Shown here in pieces: positions 29,520-38,848 of a DNA stretch of 64,000 bases. Position 1 is the first letter of the stretch; every line of letters starts with the position of its first letter. A program made the translations under genes and the position numbers. The notes below the pieces were generated by a model. That model was not told where the DNA came from. It made no database searches and saw only the letters and a program-made list of their open reading frames with translations. Source of the stretch: Sphingobium lactosutens (GTDB taxonomy: Bacteria; Pseudomonadota; Alphaproteobacteria; Sphingomonadales; Sphingomonadaceae); contig NZ_QJQX01000013.1 of the NCBI RefSeq assembly GCF_013393185.1, positions 1-64,000 of the forward strand, read 5' to 3'.

Positions 29520-30007
29520 TGGAGTATCCCCGAATAGAGTAAAGGCTGATCTTCGAGGAGTTCGGCAGGCGCCCCCTCATCCCAGGGCCACAGCCCCTCG
29601 TAGGTCCAAACCAATTGATAGGCTGCGTTGAGCGACTTCCCGGTTCGCCAGTTGTGATACCAGAGCGCCGAATTTAGATATTCCGGGAGCAGATACCGCT
29701 TGTCGACCGATCGAGCCATGCAGGTCACATCGAACTCTTCAAACAAGCCGTCAATGCGCTGTCCATCGGTCAGCATCAGTCCGCCTTCACACTGCCGGTA
29801 GACCTCATTGACGGCGAAAACGCCCATTTGCGAAGGAAGACCAAGAATGATGACTTCTTGTTGATCGATGCTTTCCCAAAATCCCACTGAATAAGCGAAG
29901 GACTTAGCGTCGTCCTCCGGATCAAAAACCGACACCACATGGCATCCATGATCGCGAACATCTGCAACAATGCGCATTTCATAATCGGTCAGAGAGCGGT
30001 CCGTCAC
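29516..30007 (-). CDS. DUF4262 protein inserted in the dcw cluster
   Basis: A 163-aa protein of the DUF4262 family, recognised by DHGCHVVSVFDPEDDAKSFAYSVGF, the central LGLPSQMGVFAVNEVYR and the closing QLVWTYEGLWPWDEGAP. The function is unknown. It starts at GTG overlapping the murB stop (GTGA) and ends overlapping the ddl start (TTGA), so it sits neatly between two essential genes without breaking coupling. Its codon use is clearly more AT-rich than its neighbours, which points to late acquisition. DUF4262 proteins are not a normal part of dcw clusters. Confidence 0.85.
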   Translation of the reverse strand: MTDRSLTDYEMRIVADVRDHGCHVVSVFDPEDDAKSFAYSVGFWESIDQQEVIILGLPSQMGVFAVNEVYRQCEGGLMLTDGQRIDGLFEEFDVTCMARSVDKRYLLPEYLNSALWYHNWRTGKSLNAAYQLVWTYEGLWPWDEGAPAELLEDQPLLYSGILH

Positions 30008-30903
30008 TTCGGCACCCCCACGCGCTGGATTTCCCATTCCAGTTCGACGCCGCTCTTGGCCTTCACGCGGCGGCGGACTTCCTCGCCCAGCGCTTCGATG
30101 TTGGCGCTGGTGGCGTCGCCGGTGTTGAGCAGGAAGTTGGTGTGCTTCTCGCTCACCTGCGCGCCGCCCAGTTGCAGCCCGCGACAGCCTGCTTCGTCCA
30201 CCAGCGCCCATGCCTTGTGGCCGTCCGGGTTCTTGAAGGTGGAGCCGCCGGTCTTGCTGCGCAGCGGCTGGCTTTCCTCGCGCGCGGCGGCGATGCGGTC
30301 CATTTCGGCCTGGATGGCGGCGGGTTCGCCGGGATGGCCGCGGAAGGTCGCCGACACCACGACCGCGCCTTCGGGCAGGGTCGAGTGGCGGTAAGTGTAA
30401 CCGAGATCAGAATTGGACAGCGTCACCCGCTCGCCCGAACGCAACACGACGTCGCATTCGATCAGGATATCGCACGTCTCGCGGCCATAGGCGCCGCCGT
30501 TCATCCGTACGAAGCCCCCGACCGTGCCGGGGATGGAGCGGAGGAATTCCAGGCCTGATATGCCCGCGTCGCGCGCGGTCGAGGACACGAGGATGCCCGA
30601 CGCGCCGCCGCCGCAGACGAGCGTAGTGGCGTCGAGGCTTTCCACCCTCGCGAAGGGCTTGCCCAGCCGCACGACCACGCCCGGCACGCCGCCGTCGCGA
30701 ACGATGAGGTTTGAGCCGAGGCCGAGCGCCATGACCGGCACCGACGGATCGAGATCACGAAGGAAAGCGGACAGATCGTCCGCATCCTTCGGCTCGAACA
30801 GCCATTGCGCCGCGCCGCCCGCCTTGAACCAGACGAGCGGGGCCAGCGGCGCGTCGGCCTTGAGCGTGCCGCGAACGGCCGGAAGGGTCGTCGCACCGGT
30901 CAA
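30004..30903 (-). CDS. murB: UDP-N-acetylenolpyruvoylglucosamine reductase
   Basis: A 299-aa flavoenzyme that reduces UDP-GlcNAc-enolpyruvate to UDP-MurNAc with NADPH. FAD-binding segments are LGLGSNLIVRDGGVPGVVVRL and FLRSIPGTVGGFVRMNGGAYG. The C-terminal catalytic part has RSKTGGSTFKNPDGHKAWALVDEAGCRGLQLGGAQVSEKHTNFLLN, a short-type MurB pattern. It is coupled at its start (ATGA) to the small 65-aa gene and at its end (GTGA) to the DUF4262 gene. Confidence 0.96.
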   Translation of the reverse strand: MTGATTLPAVRGTLKADAPLAPLVWFKAGGAAQWLFEPKDADDLSAFLRDLDPSVPVMALGLGSNLIVRDGGVPGVVVRLGKPFARVESLDATTLVCGGGASGILVSSTARDAGISGLEFLRSIPGTVGGFVRMNGGAYGRETCDILIECDVVLRSGERVTLSNSDLGYTYRHSTLPEGAVVVSATFRGHPGEPAAIQAEMDRIAAAREESQPLRSKTGGSTFKNPDGHKAWALVDEAGCRGLQLGGAQVSEKHTNFLLNTGDATSANIEALGEEVRRRVKAKSGVELEWEIQRVGVPK

Positions 30904-31097
30904 GAGCGGATGCCCCAGAGGTTCATCCAGCTCTTCACCGCCTTCAGGCCCGCTTCATTGGCCTGCGCTGCCGCCATGCCGGTTTCGACCTGGCGCTGCG
31001 CCGCCTCCACCATGTCACGCGCGACCTCCACGCCCTGCATCTGGGCGTCGATCATGCGCTTCTGCATTTCCAGGCCGACGGCAAACAGCTCGAACAT
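30900..31097 (-). CDS. small 65-aa protein between murC and murB
   Basis: An unrecognised helical protein ([15 protein letters not shown]...) with long amphipathic helices and no signal peptide. The middle (EAAQRQVETGMAAAQANEAGLKAVKSWMNLW) recalls phasin-like or coiled-coil helices, but that is only a guess. Its ATG overlaps the murC stop as TGATG and its stop overlaps the murB start as ATGA. Exact stitching between two essential genes argues that it is a real gene translated at a similar level. Codon use matches the neighbours. Confidence 0.7.
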   Translation of the reverse strand: MFELFAVGLEMQKRMIDAQMQGVEVARDMVEAAQRQVETGMAAAQANEAGLKAVKSWMNLWGIRS

Positions 31098-32524
31098 CAG
31101 GCGGTTTCCTTCAACCTGTCGGTAACGGCAGCGGCAAGGCCCGCCGCCCATTTGGTGATGTCGCCCGCGCCGAGGCAGATGACCATGTCGTCGGGCTGGA
31201 TGTCGGCGGCGATCACGGCGGCCAGATCCTCCGCGTCGGTGACGGTCGAGGCATGGCGATGGCCGCGCCGCTTGAGGCCGGCGACCAGCGCCGCGCTGTC
31301 CACACCCTCGATCGGCTGTTCGCCCGCCGTATAGACCGGGGCGGCATAGACCATGTCGGCGTCGTTGAAGGCCTGTTGGAATTCGTCCATCAGGTCGCGC
31401 AGGCGGGTGAAGCGGTGCGGCTGGACCACGGCGATGACGCGGCCTTTCGCGCCTTCGCGCGCAGCGGCGAGCACCGCCTTGATCTCGACCGGATGGTGGC
31501 CATAATCGTCGATGACAGTGGCAATGCCGCCCGCGACCGCGATCTCGCCAACCTTGGTGAAGCGGCGCTTCACGCCGCCGAACTTGGCAAAGCCGGTCTG
31601 GATGGTCGCGTCCTCGATGCCCATCTGGAGCGCGACGCCGATGGCGGCCATGGCGTTCAGCACATTGTGGCGGCCGGGCATCGGCATCTCGATCCCCTCG
31701 ATCCGGCGGATCGAACCGTCGCGCTCGCGGATCTGCACGTCGAAACGGTTGCCGCCCGGAATCGGCTGGACATTTTCGCCGCGAATATCGGCCTGCGCCG
31801 AGAAGCCATAGGTTACGATGCGGCGGTCCTGCACGCGCGGCAGGATGGCCTGAACTTCGGGATGATCGAGGCAGAGCATCGCCGCGCCGTAGAAGGGCAC
31901 ATTGCCGACGAATTCGACAAACGCGTCCTTCACCCGGTCGAAGCTGCCATAATGGTCCAGATGCTCCGGATCGATATTGGTGACGACCGCGATCGTGCCG
32001 TCGAGGCGCAGGAAGCTGCCGTCGCTCTCATCGGCTTCCACGACCATCCAGTCGCTGTTGCCGAGGCGCGCGTTGGAACCGTAGCTGTTGATGATGCCAC
32101 CGTTGATGACGGTCGGATCGACCCCGCCCGCGTCGAGCAGCGCCGCAACCATGGAGGTGGTTGTGGTCTTGCCATGGGTGCCCGCGACCGCGACGGTCGA
32201 TTTGAGGCGCATCAGTTCAGCCAGCATTTCGGCGCGGCGGATCACGGGGATGCGGGTTTCCAGCGCCAGTTCGACCTCCGGGTTGCCGCGCTTGATCGCG
32301 GTGGAGGTCACGACCACAGCGGCATCGCCCAGATTTTCGGCCTTGTGGCCGATCATCACCTTGATGCCCTTCTTGCGCAGCCCTTCCACGACATAGCCTT
32401 CGGCCACGTCGGACCCTTGCACGCTGTACCCCAGATTATGCATCACTTCGGCGATACCGGACATGCCGATGCCGCCGATGCCGATGAAATGGATCGTGCC
32501 GATGTCGGTGCCGACACCCTTCAT
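31097..32524 (-). CDS. murC: UDP-N-acetylmuramate--L-alanine ligase
   Basis: A 475-aa Mur ligase that adds L-alanine to UDP-MurNAc using ATP. The N-terminal Rossmann domain has [23 protein letters not shown], the ATP loop is [12 protein letters not shown], and EADESDGSF and [15 protein letters not shown] are Mur ligase motifs. [12 protein letters not shown] is the usual C-terminal MurC motif. It is joined to murG by ATGA and to the small 65-aa gene by TGATG. Confidence 0.97.
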   Translation of the reverse strand: MKGVGTDIGTIHFIGIGGIGMSGIAEVMHNLGYSVQGSDVAEGYVVEGLRKKGIKVMIGHKAENLGDAAVVVTSTAIKRGNPEVELALETRIPVIRRAEMLAELMRLKSTVAVAGTHGKTTTTSMVAALLDAGGVDPTVINGGIINSYGSNARLGNSDWMVVEADESDGSFLRLDGTIAVVTNIDPEHLDHYGSFDRVKDAFVEFVGNVPFYGAAMLCLDHPEVQAILPRVQDRRIVTYGFSAQADIRGENVQPIPGGNRFDVQIRERDGSIRRIEGIEMPMPGRHNVLNAMAAIGVALQMGIEDATIQTGFAKFGGVKRRFTKVGEIAVAGGIATVIDDYGHHPVEIKAVLAAAREGAKGRVIAVVQPHRFTRLRDLMDEFQQAFNDADMVYAAPVYTAGEQPIEGVDSAALVAGLKRRGHRHASTVTDAEDLAAVIAADIQPDDMVICLGAGDITKWAAGLAAAVTDRLKETA

Positions 32525-33702
32525 GCGGGAACTCCCTGGAGATTGAGGCTGGTCGGCGTCGGGCCGACCTTGATCGGGTCATTCATGATCGGCGCCTTAC
32601 CGATGCTTTCGAGCAGGTCGGCCATGTCGCGCGCGGCGTCGGGGCGGCCGCAGTTGCGCGCACGCTTGGCGGCATTCTGGAGCGCGCCGGGTTCGAGCGC
32701 CATCTTCTGCATCTGCTTGGCGAGTTCGACGGCGGTGAAGCGCGCCTGCGGAATGGTGCGCGCGCCGCCGGCCTCGGTCATTTCCCTGGCATTGGCGGTC
32801 TGGTGGTCGTCCATCGCGCTGGGCAGCGGGATCAGGATCGCGGGGCGGCCCGCGCAGGTGAGTTCCGCCAGCGTCGAAGCGCCCGCGCGCGCGATCACCA
32901 GATGCGACCAGCCCAGCTTTTCGGGCACGTCGTTGAAGTAAGTGGCGAGGTCGGCGGGGATTTCCATCTCCGCGTAAAGTTTGCGCACGCGCTCGATATC
33001 TTCGGCGCGGCACTGCTGCGTCACCTGAAGGCGGCGGCGCAGCGCGATCGGCAGCATAGACAGCCCTTCGGGAACGACGCTGGATAGCACCGTCGCGCCC
33101 TGGCTGCCGCCGATCACCAACACGCGGAAGACGCTTTCATCGGTCAGCGCGGGGAAATCCTCCTCACGCAATTGCTTGACTTCTTCACGCACCGGATTGC
33201 CGACCAGATGCACCTTGGACGCATAGGCGCTCTTGAGGCGCTGGACATCGGGATAGGCCGTGGCGATGGCGTCGACGCGGCCGGAAAGGATGCGGTTGAC
33301 GCGCCCCAGCACGGCATTCTGCTCATGGATCGCAGTCGGGATGCCGTCCGCCAGCGCGCCCAGCAGCGCGGGCATGGCGGGATAGCCGCCGAAGCCGACC
33401 ACGGCGGTCGGACGGAACGTCTCATTGAGGCGGCGGGCCATGGCGCGGCCGGCGAGGATCGCCTTCGCAGCACCCGGCCAGCTTGCTGGATTCTTGGTCA
33501 TGCGGCCAGCGGGCATGACATGGACTTGCGCCCGATTTTCCGGCGCCTTGTCGAAGATGCCGGGAATCTTCGCACCCCGCTCATCGGTGACGAGCGCGAC
33601 ATGATGACCGCGCGCCATCAGTTCCTCGGCAACCGCATGGGCTGGAATCATATGACCCCCCGTCCCGCCGGCGGCGAGGACGAAGTGACGGGAAATGCTC
33701 AT
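32521..33702 (-). CDS. murG: lipid II synthase MurG
   Basis: A 393-aa membrane-associated glycosyltransferase that transfers GlcNAc from UDP-GlcNAc to lipid I. N-terminal [19 protein letters not shown] is the first glycine-rich loop. [14 protein letters not shown] and [14 protein letters not shown] follow, then the second loop [17 protein letters not shown] and the nucleotide motif [34 protein letters not shown]. The start at 33702 overlaps the ftsW stop as ATGA; an in-frame extension reaching 33786 lies inside ftsW and is rejected. Confidence 0.96.
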   Translation of the reverse strand: MSISRHFVLAAGGTGGHMIPAHAVAEELMARGHHVALVTDERGAKIPGIFDKAPENRAQVHVMPAGRMTKNPASWPGAAKAILAGRAMARRLNETFRPTAVVGFGGYPAMPALLGALADGIPTAIHEQNAVLGRVNRILSGRVDAIATAYPDVQRLKSAYASKVHLVGNPVREEVKQLREEDFPALTDESVFRVLVIGGSQGATVLSSVVPEGLSMLPIALRRRLQVTQQCRAEDIERVRKLYAEMEIPADLATYFNDVPEKLGWSHLVIARAGASTLAELTCAGRPAILIPLPSAMDDHQTANAREMTEAGGARTIPQARFTAVELAKQMQKMALEPGALQNAAKRARNCGRPDAARDMADLLESIGKAPIMNDPIKVGPTPTSLNLQGVPA

Positions 33703-34922
33703 CGACCACTCCATTTGACGACCGTGTGCCGACCCATGAAGGGGTTGCGCCGCGTGAATGCGAGCAGCAGGCCGACGCCGATACAAAGCGCCAGCATAGA
33801 GGAGCCACCGTAGCTGATAAAGGGCAGCGTCATGCCCTTCGACGGAAAAATCTGCGCATTGACGCCCATGTTGATGATCGCCTGCAACCCGAACTGGGTG
33901 GTGAGGCCGGCGGCGGCGAGGATCGTGAAATTATCCTCCTCGTCCAGCAGGCGCAGCAGCACGCGCACCACGATGGCGAGGTAGACGCAGGCGATGGCGA
34001 TGCAGGCGAGCAGGCCGAACTCCTCCCCGATCACCGAGAAGATATAGTCGGTATGCGCTTCGGGCAGGCGGAACTTGTTCTGCCCCCCGCCCGGCCCGAC
34101 GCCGGTGAAACCGCCATGAGTGATGGTGCGGAAGGCGAGGTCGGTCTGATCCGGCCCGGTATCCATCTGCACGCCGATGCCGAGAAAGTCGTTGATGCGC
34201 TGCCGGCCATTTTCGTAAAACATGTATACGCCGACCAGCCCAGCGAGGCCGGCACCGCCCAGCATCGCGATCCAGCGCATCTCCAGCCCCGACAGCAGCA
34301 GCAGGCAACCCCAGCAGGCGAGGAAGATCACGGTCTGGCCGAAATCCGGCTGGCGCATCAGGATCGCCGCGATCAGCAGCGTCATCGCCCCGGTCAACTG
34401 CATGACGGGCAGATTCTGGTCCTTGGTGCGCAGCGACAGCAGCCAGGCCAGCGTCACCACATAGGCGGGCTTCAGGAACTCGGACGGCTGGAAACGGAAG
34501 CCCGGCAGGTCGATCCACCGCTTGGCGCCATTCACCGTCGATCCGAGCAAGGGCACGAACAGCAGCATCAGGAAGAAGAAGGCGCACATGAAGATCGCCA
34601 GCCGCCGCGCCTGCGGCCGGGGCAGCATGGAGATGACAAGCATGATCGGCAGGCCGATGAAGACCCACATCAGCTGGCGATAGAAATAGATGAGCGGGTT
34701 GACCGCGACCTGCGCGGTCGACCGGTCGATCGCGGCGACGGGCGACGCGGCGGCGACGGCGACCAGCCCGATCGCCATCAACGCGACGATCAGCGACAGC
34801 AGGACGCGGTCGATTTCCCAGAACCAGATGGCGAGCGCCGTCCGTTCACGCGGAACCGTGCGGGTGCGGAAACCCTTCACCAGTTCGCCAGCCCTGGACA
34901 TGCCTGACCCCTTCTTGCTCAT
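33699..34922 (-). CDS. ftsW: septal peptidoglycan glycosyltransferase FtsW
   Basis: A 407-aa SEDS-family protein with about ten membrane helices that polymerises lipid II at the septum together with FtsI. Typical segments are GAKRWIDLPGFRFQPSEFLKPAYV, the loop AYTDYIFSVIGEEFG (as EAHTDYIFSVIGEEFGLL) and MTLPFISYGGSSMLALCIGVGLLL. The start may be 34922 or the ATG seven codons later, which has AAGGGG nearby. It lies 18 bases after murD. Confidence 0.95.
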   Translation of the reverse strand: MSKKGSGMSRAGELVKGFRTRTVPRERTALAIWFWEIDRVLLSLIVALMAIGLVAVAAASPVAAIDRSTAQVAVNPLIYFYRQLMWVFIGLPIMLVISMLPRPQARRLAIFMCAFFFLMLLFVPLLGSTVNGAKRWIDLPGFRFQPSEFLKPAYVVTLAWLLSLRTKDQNLPVMQLTGAMTLLIAAILMRQPDFGQTVIFLACWGCLLLLSGLEMRWIAMLGGAGLAGLVGVYMFYENGRQRINDFLGIGVQMDTGPDQTDLAFRTITHGGFTGVGPGGGQNKFRLPEAHTDYIFSVIGEEFGLLACIAIACVYLAIVVRVLLRLLDEEDNFTILAAAGLTTQFGLQAIINMGVNAQIFPSKGMTLPFISYGGSSMLALCIGVGLLLAFTRRNPFMGRHTVVKWSGR

Positions 34923-34940
34923 CGCCGCCCCAAGGCCTTT

Positions 34941-36272
34941 CTATTCTAACGCGTTCACGGCCGCAGCGAAGGCATCGCCGCGCGCCTCGAAGTCGCGAAA
35001 CTGGTCGAAACTGGCGCAGGCCGGCGACAGCAGCACGACATCGCCCGGCTGGGCGATGCGCGCCGCGCGCCGGACGGCGGCCGATAGCATTTCGCTGTCA
35101 TCCACCGCCATATGCGGGCGCAGCAGATCGGCGAACATATGGCCCGCTTCGCCGATAGTGTAGGCGTGCGCGATATTGCCATAATGAGGGACGCATTCGT
35201 CCAGATTGTCGGACTTGGCGACGCCGCCCAAAATCCAGTGGATGCGGGGCTTGCCGTCGATGGCGGGCCATGCCGCGATCGCGGGCGCGGTCGAGGCGGC
35301 GTTGGTCGCCTTACTGTCGTTGACGTAGAGAACGCCATTATGTTCGCGCACGCGCTGCATGCGATGCGGCAGCGAGGCATAGCTGGCGAGGGCGGTTTTG
35401 GTCGTGACTGGATCAATGCCGAGCACATCAGCCGTTACCATTGCAACCGCTGCATTTTGCGCATTATGCGGCCCTTGAAGCGCAGGCCATCCAAGCTGCT
35501 CGATCGCATCAACTTCGGCCGCAACGACCTCAATGATATCTGCTGGCGTACCTTTCGCAGCGCAAATTTGATCTGATATTGAACGGCTCGGTTCATCTTC
35601 CACTGCAATGACCGCCTTGTGCCCGGCCGATTGCATAGCGAACAGCCGCGCTTTCGACGCGACATATCCCTCAAACCCATCATAGCGGTCGAGATGGTCC
35701 GGCGTAATGTTGAGCAGCACAGCGACATCGCAGTCGAGGCTGTGGGTCAGGTCGATCTGGTAGCTGGACAGTTCCAGCACATAGACGCCCACGCCATGCA
35801 GGTTCGGCTCCAGCGGCGGCTGGCTGAGGATCGGCAGGCCGATATTGCCGCCCATGACCGTGGGATAGCCCGCCTGCTCGATGATATGATGGATCAGCGC
35901 CGTGGTGGTCGACTTGCCGTTGGTGCCGGTGATGCCGACCACCTTGTGCGGCGGCAGCGTCGGACGGGCGAGCGCGAACAGTTCGATGTCGCCGATGATC
36001 GGTACGCCGGCCAGCTTGGCGCGCATCGCGATCGGATGCTTGTTCAGCGGCACGCCCGGCGACACGACGATGCCGTCGAAACCGACAAGGTCGATTTCCA
36101 TCGGGTCGCCGATCTCGGCCTTGCCCTCGACTTGGCCGCGCGCTTCCTCGCGATTGTCCCAGGCGACGACGCGGGCGCCGCTCGCCACCAGCGTGTCGAC
36201 CGTGGCCAGACCCGAGCGCGCCAGCCCGAGAACCGCATAAGTATTGCCCTTGAACGCTTCCGAAACGATCAT
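34941..36272 (-). CDS. murD: UDP-N-acetylmuramoylalanine--D-glutamate ligase
   Basis: A 443-aa Mur ligase adding D-glutamate. It has VLGLARSGLATVDTLVASGARVVAWD at the N-terminus, the ATP loop GITGTNGKSTTTALI, ELSSYQIDLTHSLDCDVAVLLNITPDHLDRYDGFEGY and the C-terminal WILGGVAKSDNLDE. The part coding residues about 195-290 (35400-35690) has visibly more A/T at third codon positions than the rest of the gene and the whole cluster, as if that block had been exchanged. The reading frame is intact. Confidence 0.95.
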   Translation of the reverse strand: MIVSEAFKGNTYAVLGLARSGLATVDTLVASGARVVAWDNREEARGQVEGKAEIGDPMEIDLVGFDGIVVSPGVPLNKHPIAMRAKLAGVPIIGDIELFALARPTLPPHKVVGITGTNGKSTTTALIHHIIEQAGYPTVMGGNIGLPILSQPPLEPNLHGVGVYVLELSSYQIDLTHSLDCDVAVLLNITPDHLDRYDGFEGYVASKARLFAMQSAGHKAVIAVEDEPSRSISDQICAAKGTPADIIEVVAAEVDAIEQLGWPALQGPHNAQNAAVAMVTADVLGIDPVTTKTALASYASLPHRMQRVREHNGVLYVNDSKATNAASTAPAIAAWPAIDGKPRIHWILGGVAKSDNLDECVPHYGNIAHAYTIGEAGHMFADLLRPHMAVDDSEMLSAAVRRAARIAQPGDVVLLSPACASFDQFRDFEARGDAFAAAVNALE

Positions 36273-36276
36273 GCGC

Positions 36277-37350
36277 TTACCTCAGCTTCAGGGTAGCGAG
36301 ACCGGCGAGCGCCAGCACGAAGGCGATGATCCAGAAACGGATCACCACGGTCGGCTCGGCCCAGCCCAGCTGCTCGAAATGGTGATGGATGGGGGCCATC
36401 TTGAACACGCGCTTGCCGGTGCGCTTGTAGAAGAAGACCTGGATGATGACGCTCATCGCCTCCACGACGAAGAGGCCGCCGATGATCCCCAGCACGATTT
36501 CGTGATGAGCGGTGACGGCGATGACGCCAATCGTGCCGCCCAGCGCCAGCGACCCGGTGTCGCCCATGAAAACGGCGGCAGGCGGCGCGTTGAACCAGAG
36601 GAAGGCCAAACCCGCGCCGATGATCGCGCCGCACAATATGGTGAGGTTGCCCGCGCCCGGCACATGCGGAATGCCCAGATATTGGGCAAAATCAGCGCGG
36701 CCGACGAGGTAGACGATCGCCATGAAGGCCATGCAGGCGATGATGACCGGCATGGTGGCTAGGCCGTCAAGACCGTCGGTCAGGTTCACCGCATTGCCGA
36801 ACGCGACGATGACGAAGGCGGCGAAGCAGAAATAGAAAGGCCCAAGCTCGATCGCCGGACCATTGTAGAAGGGCACGTAGAGCGCGGTATTGCCATGCTG
36901 GTGGACGATCATCCACGCCGCGACGCCCGCGATCAGAAATTCGAAGGCCAGGCGCATCTTGGCCGACAGCCCCTTGTGGCTGGCCTTCGTCACCTTGTCA
37001 TAATCGTCGAGGAAGCCGATCGCGCCAAAACCCAGCGTCACGAACAGACAGGCCCAGACATAGATGGAGCTGAGGTCCATCCACAGCAGCACCGAAATGA
37101 CCATGGAGGTGAGGATCATCAGGCCGCCCATGGTGGGTGTGCCGCGCTTCGCCAGATGGCTTTGCGGGCCGTCGGTGCGGATCGGCTGCCCCTTGCCTTG
37201 ACGGATGCGCAGCCAGCCGATGAATTTCGGACCGATCAGCAGGCCGATGATCAGCGCCGTCGCGATCGCCGCGCCGGCGCGGAAGGACAGGTAGCGGATG
37301 AGGTTGAAGACCCCTGCGAAATCGAGGGTTTCGGCCAGCCAGTACAACAT
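36277..37350 (-). CDS. mraY: phospho-N-acetylmuramoyl-pentapeptide-transferase
   Basis: A 357-aa polytopic enzyme that moves phospho-MurNAc-pentapeptide to undecaprenyl phosphate, forming lipid I. Signatures: [20 protein letters not shown], the aspartates in [35 protein letters not shown], and [24 protein letters not shown]. Its ATG overlaps the murF stop as TAATG, and it ends 4 bases before murD. Confidence 0.97.
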   Translation of the reverse strand: MLYWLAETLDFAGVFNLIRYLSFRAGAAIATALIIGLLIGPKFIGWLRIRQGKGQPIRTDGPQSHLAKRGTPTMGGLMILTSMVISVLLWMDLSSIYVWACLFVTLGFGAIGFLDDYDKVTKASHKGLSAKMRLAFEFLIAGVAAWMIVHQHGNTALYVPFYNGPAIELGPFYFCFAAFVIVAFGNAVNLTDGLDGLATMPVIIACMAFMAIVYLVGRADFAQYLGIPHVPGAGNLTILCGAIIGAGLAFLWFNAPPAAVFMGDTGSLALGGTIGVIAVTAHHEIVLGIIGGLFVVEAMSVIIQVFFYKRTGKRVFKMAPIHHHFEQLGWAEPTVVIRFWIIAFVLALAGLATLKLR

Positions 37351-38741
37351 TAGTTCTTGTCTCCGTCGCGGGCGGCCTGCGCCAGGGCAGCGACAAGGCG
37401 CGACAACCCGACGCCGTTGGAGCCCTTGACCAGGATCGCGTCGCCCGCACGCATTTCGGTTTGGATGAGGGGGATGGCCGTCGCCGTGTCGGGGACATGG
37501 GCGTAGGGGATCGTGCCATCCAGCGCGTCGGCCAGCGGCGCCATTTCCGCGCCGACGAGAATGGCAAAATCGACCTGCCCGGCCGCCATCGGGTCAGCCA
37601 GCCCGGAATGGAGTTCGGCGCTACGGTCGCCCAGCTCGCGCATCCCGCCAAGGATGGCGATGCGCCGGTCGGCATGTTCGCGGCCCAGCTGTTTGAGCGT
37701 CGCCGCCATCGACAGCGGGTTCGCATTGTAGCTTTCGTCGATCAGCAGCGCTTCACCGCCAACCACGGGCAGGATACGCCGCTCGCCACGTCCGGGCAGG
37801 CCCGGCATTTCGGCCAGCGCCAGGCCAGCCGCCGCCAGATCGCCGCCGACCGCCTCGACCGCGGCCAGCACCGCCAGCGCGTTGGACACCCAATGGTCGC
37901 CGGGCGCAGCGACGGTGAAGCAGAGTTCTGCTTCGGGCAGCTTGGCCGTGACGAGCGTGCCGCCGCCGGGCGCTGCGATCGTCTCCAGCGCGTGAATATC
38001 CGCCTCCGTACTCATGCCGAAGGTCAGGATGCGGTCGGCATGACGCTCCGCCTTGCTGTAGAGCGTGGCGACATGCGGGCTGTCATAGGGGATGATGGCG
38101 GTGCCGCCCGGTTCCAGCCCCTCGAAAATCTCCGCCTTGGCCTCGGCGATCTTCGCCTCCGTGCCGAAAAATTCGATATGAGCGGGCGCGATGGCGGTGA
38201 CGATCGCGACATGGGGACGGACCTGCCGCGTCAGCGCGGACAGCTCCCCGGCATGGTTCATGCCCATTTCGAACACGCCATAGGCCAAGTCGCGCGGCAT
38301 GCGCGACAGGCTCAGCGGCACGCCGACATGGTTGTTGTAGCTCTTGACCGAACGATGCACCTGACCCGGCGCGGCACGGTCCAGCGCATGGAAAAGCGCT
38401 TCCTTGGTACCGGTCTTGCCGACCGATCCGGTGACGCCGATCACCTTTCCGTTCATGCGCTTGCGCGACGCCTTGCCCAGCGCTTCGAGCGCGGCGGCGC
38501 TGTCGGGCACCAATATATGGGGATGGGCGACGGCTTCGCTGACGATTGCCCCCGCCGCACCTTGCCCGAAAGCCTTGTCGATAAATTTGTGGCCGTCGGT
38601 GGTCTCGCCCTTCATCGCGACGAACAGGTCGCCCTGCCCCACTTCGCGGCTGTCAAAGGCGACGCCCGAAACGGCGAACGGCGCCGACACGGCGCCGCCT
38701 GTGGCCTGGGCGATTTCCTCGGAGGTCCAGAGGTCGGTCAT
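37350..38741 (-). CDS. murF: UDP-N-acetylmuramoyl-tripeptide--D-alanyl-D-alanine ligase
   Basis: A 463-aa Mur ligase adding D-Ala-D-Ala to the tripeptide precursor. It shows the N-terminal [35 protein letters not shown] domain, the ATP loop [28 protein letters not shown] and [16 protein letters not shown]. It lies 107 bases after murE; this gap holds a dispersed inverted repeat (38766-38825), the largest break in the dcw string apart from that before ftsZ. Confidence 0.96.
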   Translation of the reverse strand: MTDLWTSEEIAQATGGAVSAPFAVSGVAFDSREVGQGDLFVAMKGETTDGHKFIDKAFGQGAAGAIVSEAVAHPHILVPDSAAALEALGKASRKRMNGKVIGVTGSVGKTGTKEALFHALDRAAPGQVHRSVKSYNNHVGVPLSLSRMPRDLAYGVFEMGMNHAGELSALTRQVRPHVAIVTAIAPAHIEFFGTEAKIAEAKAEIFEGLEPGGTAIIPYDSPHVATLYSKAERHADRILTFGMSTEADIHALETIAAPGGGTLVTAKLPEAELCFTVAAPGDHWVSNALAVLAAVEAVGGDLAAAGLALAEMPGLPGRGERRILPVVGGEALLIDESYNANPLSMAATLKQLGREHADRRIAILGGMRELGDRSAELHSGLADPMAAGQVDFAILVGAEMAPLADALDGTIPYAHVPDTATAIPLIQTEMRAGDAILVKGSNGVGLSRLVAALAQAARDGDKN

Positions 38742-38765
38742 TTACCGTTCCCCCTGCATAAACAT

Positions 38766-38825
38766 CCGTTCGTGCCGAGCCTGTCGAAGCACGCGCGCGG
38801 CCTTCGACAAGCTCAGGGCGAATGG
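38766..38825. repeat. dispersed inverted repeat between murE and murF
   Basis: Arms CCGTTCGTGCCGAGCCTGTC (from 38766) and GACAAGCTCAGGGCGAATGG (to 38825) pair over most of their length, with inner CTGTCGAAG/CTTCGACAAG. It belongs to the same family as the element at 11143-11248. It sits inside the transcribed dcw cluster and may influence mRNA stability. Confidence 0.75.
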
Positions 38826-38848
38826 AGGTTGGTGGAAGTTTTCCTTAT

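Noticed and set aside
29516..30211. longer N-terminal form of the DUF4262 protein
   Set aside because: The extra 68 codons lie in murB in another frame and lack family sequence; the GTG at 30007 fits the coupling pattern.
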